Source of the DNA: Hydnum rufescens UP504
Lineage: Eukaryota; Basidiomycota; Agaricomycetes; Cantharellales; Hydnaceae
Assembly: GCA_014904985.1 (NCBI GenBank)
Contig: MU129378.1
Coordinates: 3,972-16,888 of the forward strand
DNA: 12,917 nucleotides
Reading direction: 5' to 3'
The translations under genes and the position numbers were made by a program. Positions 9,160 through 12,917 of this stretch are shown one piece after another. The notes beneath the pieces are model-generated. The model was not told the origin of the DNA. It searched no databases and was given only the letters and a program-made list of their open reading frames with translations. Position 1 is the stretch's first letter. The number at the start of each line of letters is the position of its first letter.

Positions 9160-9256
9160 CTAGAATAATAGATAATTTGTTAGTTAAAAATTTAAATGAA
9201 CGCAAAAAGAGCAGCGATGACTGCTCTTTTTGCGTCCTCAGGGGTGCATTACTTAC
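9160..9256 (-). other. Intron-like segment, unit 6
   Basis: Minus strand: donor AAG/GTAAGT at 9256, H1 9200-9235 (15-bp stem, the AAAAAGAGCAG variant), branch AACTAAC, acceptor TCTAG ending at 9160; length 97. H2 is at 9268-9293 with loop GATA. Confidence 0.6.
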
Positions 9257-9414
9257 CTTTTATAGAGCCCACACCTGCGATAGCGGGTGTGGGGTTCCTA
9301 TGGTTTGGCATCCCTTGATTTCTTCGTTTGGCGCCTTGTCATTTGCAGATCTCATTTTGCGGGCGGGTCATCATTCGGGGGGGCTCATTCTACAGGTCTT
9401 CATTTGTTGCTAGC

Positions 9415-9505
9415 CTAGAATAATAAATCATTAGTTAAAAAAATTAAAATGGGCACAAAAAGAGCAGCATTGCTGCTCTTTTTGCGCTGTTGGGGGTGCA
9501 CTTAC
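9415..9505 (-). other. Intron-like segment, unit 7
   Basis: Minus strand: donor AAG/GTAAGT at 9505, H1 9453-9487 (one mismatch), branch AACTAATG, acceptor TCTAG ending at 9415; length 91. H2 of this unit (about 9515-9545) is eroded, while the splice-like signals are intact. Confidence 0.55.
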
Positions 9506-9721
9506 CTTATATAGACATGTGGCCACTCCGTCGGGGCGCAGCCACCTCTGCGTCCTGTTGCGTTTCGCTTGGCAGGGTTTTGTTTGGCACCATTTCATTT
9601 GGCGCAGCTCATTTGGGTTGTTTTTGGGTTGTTTTCAGTTTGCGTGTTGCTGTTTAGGACCTGAGTGGTTGGGCCTCGTCCTTTGGCGGGTCTCGTTTGG
9701 TGCCTGGGACAAGGCCATGAC

Positions 9722-9825
9722 CTAGGAATATCAATGTGGTCAGTAAAGAAATTCAAAGCAGGGCAAAAAGAGCAGCTTTCGCTGCTCTTTTTGTGCTGTT
9801 GTATCTACTAGTATAAAAAACTCAC
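9722..9825 (-). other. Intron-like segment, unit 8
   Basis: Minus strand: donor AAG/GTGAGT at 9825, H1 9763-9794 (loop TTTC), branch TTTACTGAC, acceptor CCTAG ending at 9722; length 104. H2 (9831-9858) has a perfect 10-bp stem ending in a GA/TC pair step. This is the first unit of block 1 in the minus-strand direction. Confidence 0.55.
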
Positions 9826-9860
9826 CTTTTGACCACACCCACAGCGGCGGGTGTGGTCGT

Positions 9861-9987
9861 CTGCTTGCCTTTCCTTTGTAGGTGGTTGCCTGTCGGTATG
9901 TGAGGATGCAACTCAACACTGGCAATTGCCGGATCCCCACAAGTGCTCAAGTGCTGTTGCCACAAGTACCATTTAAATTAATAGCCA
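9861..9987. other. Non-repetitive spacer beside array block 1
   Basis: No gene, hairpin unit or known element is seen here. It lies between the outermost H2 of block 1 and the long palindrome. It contains a short palindrome GGCAATTGCC and the repeated word AAGTGCT. In the minus-strand direction it would be the 5' flank or first exon of block 1, so a promoter could lie here; none is recognisable. Confidence 0.4.
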
Positions 9988-10170
9988 GTATATAGACAAG
10001 GAATATGTTATTATGTAATATATATTTTCCAAAAGATGACAAAGACAACCATAGTAGGTCAGAGCTCAATGAGGCATTTCATGCCTCATTGAGCTCTGAC
10101 CTACTATGGTTGTCTTTGTCATCTTTTGGAAAATATATATTACATAATAACATATTCCTTGTCTATATAC
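9988..10170. repeat. Perfect palindrome with 90-bp arms
   Basis: The left arm 9988-10077 and right arm 10081-10170 are exact reverse complements over 90 bp, separated by the trinucleotide TTC. Every base was compared and no mismatch was found. The arms are AT-rich outside and of mixed composition inside (AGAGCTCAATGAGGCAT before the loop). The right arm ends two bases before the terminus of the diverged A copy. A 60-codon open frame across it is a consequence of the palindrome. It could be a foldback transposon, a hairpin-RNA locus, or an inverted duplication made at an insertion end or in assembly. Confidence 0.95.
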
Positions 10171-10247
10171 AAACCAGTCAGCCATAATTGTATATCTAGT
10201 TAGGCCCTTTTGCCTTGCTTTTATTCAATCTAAGAGTGGGTTTTTAG

Positions 10248-10342
10248 GTGGGGGCCCTGGGGCCCACTGGGTGATTTCATGGCATGAGACAAGGGGCCCC
10301 ATGGAGCCCCTAGGGGCCCCTAGGGGCCCTGGGGGCCCCTCA
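10248..10342. repeat. GGGGCCCC-rich palindromic patch
   Basis: There are at least six runs of GGGG(C)CCC, including TAGGGGCCCC twice in tandem (10311-10330) and AGGGGCCCC (10292-10300). It is strongly GC-rich in an otherwise AT-balanced region and able to form many alternative small hairpins. It occupies the position of the GGCC-rich minisatellite in the other A copies. No gene is seen. Confidence 0.75.
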
Positions 10343-10450
10343 CCTTAGACTGCCAGTGGGACTTAGAGATTCTCAGAGTTGCAGGACAGCGGGCCATATG
10401 GCTTATTGGGGATAATGTGTTCCACTATATGGTACATACCTGGTCAGCAG

Positions 10451-10484
10451 GAGGTTGAGGTTGAGGTTGAGGTTGAGATTGAGC
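10451..10484. repeat. GAGGTT hexanucleotide repeat
   Basis: Four tandem copies of GAGGTT followed by a variant GAGATT copy, directly before a purine-rich GAGAGGAGGGAGGAG stretch. It is a simple repeat; no function is evident. Confidence 0.8.
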
Positions 10485-10600
10485 ACAGGGAGAGGAGGGA
10501 GGAGCACTTGGTGGAGGGGCAGGTCACCAGATTCATTCACCAGTCATTGCATTATTGACTTGTTTATTTATTTATTTAGAAATTCTATTAACAAAAAAAA

Positions 10601-10794
10601 AATACCACACCCATAGTGGGCGTCTGTAGGAATCAGAAAAAGAAACTACTTAGTAGCACCACACGCCCACAGGCAGGTGTGTGGTACTGTCCATAGAAAT
10701 CAAAAAAAAAAACCAAAAAAGAACTACTCTGCGGGGGTGTGTACTGGTCCGCAGAAATAAAAATAAAAATAAAATAAAAAGAACTATTTAGTAG
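10601..10794 (-). repeat. Three short (about 55-75 bp) H2-only tandem repeats
   Basis: Units starting near 10603, 10658 and 10729 share an H2-like core (CCACACGCCC...GGTGTGTGG), then ACTGTCCATAGAAAT, an A-rich run and GAACTACTTAGTAGCA. They have H2 but no H1 and no intron signals. The same short form occurs at the array-facing edge of the other A copies (6240-6322 and 1-82), so it marks the transition between A and the long units. Confidence 0.7.
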
Positions 10795-10965
10795 CACACC
10801 CGCTACAGCGGGTGTGGTACCGGGGGTGTGGCTTGGCGGTTCACCTTTGGGTGGGTCATCTCATTCACGGGTTTTGTTCCCAGATTTCGTTTGGGGCGTG
10901 GGTTGCTGTTCTCATGTATTTGTTTGGCGGCATTGCGGGTCTTCATCGAGGGTTCAAAAGAATAG

Positions 10966-11070
10966 CTATGATAATAAGTAATAAGTTAGTAAAAAAAGAA
11001 AAACCCTGCAAAAGGAGCAGCACATGCTGCTCCTTTTGTGCAGTCATACTTATATATGGGGAATACTAAC
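10966..11070 (-). other. Intron-like segment, unit 9
   Basis: Minus strand: donor AAG/GTTAGT at 11070, H1 11008-11039 (14-bp stem ending in a wobble), branch TTTTTACTAAC, acceptor CATAG ending at 10966; length 105. H2 is at 11083-11104 with loop CAAA. Confidence 0.6.
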
Positions 11071-11260
11071 CTTGAAAATTATCACACCCGCCAAAGCAGG
11101 TGTGGGGTTCATCCGGGACTTCTGTGGCCTCATGGTGTGCGGGTTTCGTTTATATGTTGCGGGAAATTGAGGGTTGGGGTATGGGTGGCTGCATGGTCCC
11201 GTGTTTTGCCCTGGGCCTGATCGTGCATTCGTCGGGTTGGATATCACGCAGTAAATGTAC

Positions 11261-11370
11261 CTAGAATAATGATATGTTAGTAAAGAAAAAAAAAACGAAG
11301 GCAACGCCAAAAGAGCAGCCGGGGCTGCTCTTTTGGCGTTGTGGTACAGCACATAATCAAAAAAACTCAC
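11261..11370 (-). other. Intron-like segment, unit 10
   Basis: Minus strand: donor TAG/GTGAGT at 11370, H1 11302-11341 (18-19 bp perfect stem), branch TTTACTAAC, acceptor TTCTAG ending at 11261; length 110. H2 is at 11380-11407. Confidence 0.65.
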
Positions 11371-11540
11371 CTACTAGTACCACACACCCGCTTTGGTGGG
11401 TGTATGGTATGCGATTTCATCGATCATCATTTCAGGGGGCAGGCACTAGTGGCTTGGGTGGCTGCGCATTGAATGTTGCACTGGGGGCTCGTCCGTGTCT
11501 TCGTCGGCTTGTCGGGTGGGTTTTCATGGAGGGAATGTAC

Positions 11541-11643
11541 CTAGAAGAACAAATGATAATACATTAGTAAAACAAAAAAGAAAGCAGAGGTGCCAAAAGA
11601 GCAGCTTCTGCTGCTCCTTTGGCACTGGTGGGATTAGACATAC
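11541..11643 (-). other. Intron-like segment, unit 11
   Basis: Minus strand: donor CAG/GTATGT at 11643, H1 11590-11625 (16-bp stem, one mismatch, loop TTCT), branch TTTTACTAATG, acceptor TTCTAG ending at 11541; length 103. H2 is at 11653-11680. It is closely similar to unit 4. Confidence 0.65.
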
Positions 11644-11813
11644 CTGATGTCACCACACACCCGCCGAAACAGGTGTGTGGCGTATCTGATTTGTCATTGT
11701 ATTATAGTTCTCGAGGCTCAGGGGTTGGGGTCTGATTGGCTGCACACTCCGTATTTCACTGTAGGCCTTCTCTGGCCATTCGTCAGATGGGGTTTCGCAG
11801 AGAGAGAGAGGAG

Positions 11814-11924
11814 CTAGAGTAAGGAGTACGTTAGTAAAAAAAAAAAGAATTCAAGCAATGCCAAAAGAGCAGCTGTTGCTGCTCTTTTGGCATTGTCGTA
11901 CACCCCACAATAAAAAAGACTCAC
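11814..11924 (-). other. Intron-like segment, unit 12
   Basis: Minus strand: donor TAG/GTGAGT at 11924, H1 11856-11895 (perfect 18-bp stem, loop TGTT), T-rich tract, branch TTTACTAAC, acceptor CTCTAG ending at 11814; length 111. H2 (11933-11962) has a perfect 13-bp stem with loop TGAA. Confidence 0.65.
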
Positions 11925-12087
11925 CTAATATTGCCACACACCTGCTGAAGCAGGTGTGTGGCGCTGTATTTGTTTTGTAAGGTGTGGATAATCAAGAGTT
12001 GGGGGTCTGGGTGGCTGCGTGCTGCCGTGTTTCGCCCTGGGCCTGATCTGTGCATTTGTCAGGTCGGGTATTGCACAGTGGAGGTAC

Positions 12088-12197
12088 CTAGAATAACAAT
12101 GCATTAGTAAACAAAAAAAAAATCCAAGACAATGCCAAAAGAGCAGCCGGGGCTGCTCTTTTGGCGTCGTGGTACACCGCGTAGTGAGAAAACTCAC
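12088..12197 (-). other. Intron-like segment, unit 13
   Basis: Minus strand: donor CAT/GTGAGT at 12197, H1 12134-12165 (perfect 15-bp palindrome core), branch TTTACTAATG, acceptor TTCTAG ending at 12088; length 110. H2 (12206-12233) has lost two bases from one arm. Confidence 0.65.
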
Positions 12198-12366
12198 ATG
12201 ATATTGCCACACACCCGCCGAAGCAGGTGTGGCACCGTATTTGAGGCGTCGTCATGTATTTTGTGGATAGTCAAGGGTGTTCGGGTCTTGGGTGGCTGTG
12301 CGCTCCTGTATTTCGCGGTGGGCATTGTCTGTGCATTGTTCGGGTCGGTTTCGCGGAGGGAGAAAA

Positions 12367-12479
12367 CTTAGAACAATGAATACGTTAGTTAAAATAAAAT
12401 AACAGAAGCAATGCCAAAAGAGCAGCCGGGGCTGCTCTTTTGGCATTGTGGTACACCCCATAACGAAAAAAAAACACAC
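12367..12479 (-). other. Intron-like segment, unit 14
   Basis: Minus strand: donor CAG/GTGTGT (weaker) at 12479, H1 12409-12448 (up to 19-bp stem), branch AACTAAC, acceptor TCTAAG ending at 12367; length 113. H2 is at 12488-12516. Confidence 0.55.
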
Positions 12480-12650
12480 CTGATATTGCCACACACCCGC
12501 CAAAGTGGTGTGTGGCGCCGTATTTGTTTCGTCCTCATATACGTTGTGGAAAATCGAGGGTTGGGGGGTATGGGTGGCTGCGCGGTCCTGTGTCTCGTCC
12601 TGGACCCTGCCTGTGCATCAATTGGGTCGGATATCACACAGTGAATGTAC

Positions 12651-12766
12651 CTAGGAATAAGAATATGTTAGTAAAGGAAAAAAAAGCGGAAAGGCAACGC
12701 CAAAAAAGCAGCCAGGGTTGCTTCTTTTGGCATTGTCGTACAACCCCGTAATGAAGAAAACACCAC
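12651..12766 (-). other. Intron-like segment, unit 15
   Basis: Minus strand: donor TAG/GTGGTG (weak) at 12766, H1 12694-12735 (several mismatches), branch TTTACTAAC, acceptor TCCTAG ending at 12651; length 116. H2 is at 12777-12807 with a bulge. This is the most degraded unit of block 2. Confidence 0.45.
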
Positions 12767-12917
12767 CTAAAATATTGCCACACAACCCGCTTCAGCAGGT
12801 GTGTGGCACTGTATTTGTTTCATCGTAATGTTGCAGATATATGACCATTGGGGTCTTGAGTGGCTGCGCCCGCCACCTATATTCGCCCAGGGTCCTGTTC
12901 ATGCATTCTTTGGTGCG

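Larger units (their letters stand above)
8012..9860 (-). repeat. Double-hairpin array, first block, part 2 (units 2-8)
   Basis: Seven tandem units with H1-to-H1 spacing of about 246-309 bp. On the minus strand each unit is an exon-like stretch carrying H2 near its 3' end, then a donor 5-12 nt beyond H2, then an intron-like segment with H1, a T-rich tract, a branch site and a CTAG-type acceptor. Exon-like lengths are 146, 152, 173, 196, 158 and 216 nt, mostly not divisible by three. The plus strand of the exon-like parts is rich in TTTGGC and GGGT words. H2 of unit 7 has decayed. Open frames across this region are short and change frame from unit to unit. Confidence 0.8.
10172..10600 (-). repeat. 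Segment A, diverged third copy
   Basis: Same orientation as 5868-6315. Shared landmarks in order are CCAGTCAGCCAT...CTAGTTAGG (compare TTGGTCAGTCAT...CTAGTTAGG), GGGACTTAGAGATTCTCAGA, GGCCATATGG, TTATTGGGGATAATGTGTTCCA, a TTGACTTGTTTATTTATTT run, then H2-like hairpins. The GGCC/TTTTC minisatellite of the other copies is replaced here by a GGGGCCCC-rich patch, and a GAGGTT hexamer repeat is inserted. In the minus direction it terminates array block 2 as A terminates block 1. Confidence 0.7.
10795..12917 (-). repeat. Double-hairpin array, second block (units 9-15)
   Basis: Seven full units plus a leading H2 (10795-10816, perfect 9-bp stem, loop TACA) that has no intron-like segment of its own. 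H1-to-H1 spacing is about 269-298 bp, more regular than in block 1. Exon-like lengths are 190, 170, 170, 163, 169 and 171 nt. From unit 10 onward the H1 stems belong to the GCCAAAAGAGCAGC class. From unit 12 onward the closing H2 pair is G-C (GCCACAC...GTGTGGC), so these units form a younger subfamily. The array runs off the right edge of the window. Confidence 0.8.

Noticed and set aside
10005..10187. 60-codon open frame across the long palindrome
   Set aside because: It is produced by reading through both palindrome arms and has no independent coding evidence.
8078..12766. CRISPR array
   Set aside because: Repeats are 250-310 bp apart, diverged, and consist of two different hairpins. Spacers are related to one another and there are no cas genes. 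The context is eukaryotic.
6299..12917. Repeat-protein gene with one exon per unit
   Set aside because: Most exon lengths are not multiples of three, no reading frame is conserved across units, and similar peptides trace to the hairpin sequence.

Overview
The window looks like repeat-rich, non-genic DNA of a filamentous fungus, most probably a basidiomycete (Agaricomycetes-like). The evidence is a Ty3/Gypsy gag-pol of the type common in those genomes, plus short (about 90-120 nt) intron-like segments with fungal-style GT(A/G)AGT donors, CTAAC/CTAAT branch sites and CTAG acceptors. No intact host gene, rRNA or tRNA is evident. The organism call is inference from sequence character only.

Layout. 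1-453 is an inverted-repeat segment (called A) whose outer edge runs into a hairpin array beyond the window. 454-750 is a fragment of an unrecognised coding sequence. It is interrupted by a Ty3/Gypsy element: LTR 751-2131, candidate primer binding site 2135-2152, then gag, protease and the first part of reverse transcriptase at 2214-5867. This reading frame is broken by 11 stop codons, all TGA, with no frameshift. The element is cut within the RT domain at 5868 by a second, inverted copy of A (5868-6315).

From 6299 to 9860 and again from 10795 to the right edge lies a tandem array of about 250-310 bp units. Each unit has two hairpins: H1, with arms GCAAAAGGAGCAGC-like, and H2, with arms CCACACACCTGC-like. 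Read on the minus strand, each unit also has a complete set of spliceosomal signals: donor, H1, pyrimidine-rich tract, branch site, acceptor. Fifteen such intron-like segments can be placed. A solo LTR of the same retroelement family (6629-8011, minus) sits cleanly inside one unit.

The two array blocks are separated by a perfect 90-bp-arm palindrome (9988-10170), a GGGGCCCC-rich patch and a diverged third copy of A (about 10172-10600). In the minus-strand direction each array block therefore ends in an A-type segment containing AATAAA-like (TAAA)n runs. This suggests a repeated mobile unit, hairpin/intron array plus A terminus, inserted several times.

The strongest candidate for something undescribed is the double-hairpin splice-unit array. 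Its donor sites vary mainly among hexamers that are all usable donors, its stems show compensatory changes, and its exon-like segments are mostly not multiples of three. That combination fits a spliced, probably non-coding, repetitive RNA better than a protein gene. It is a hypothesis from sequence alone.
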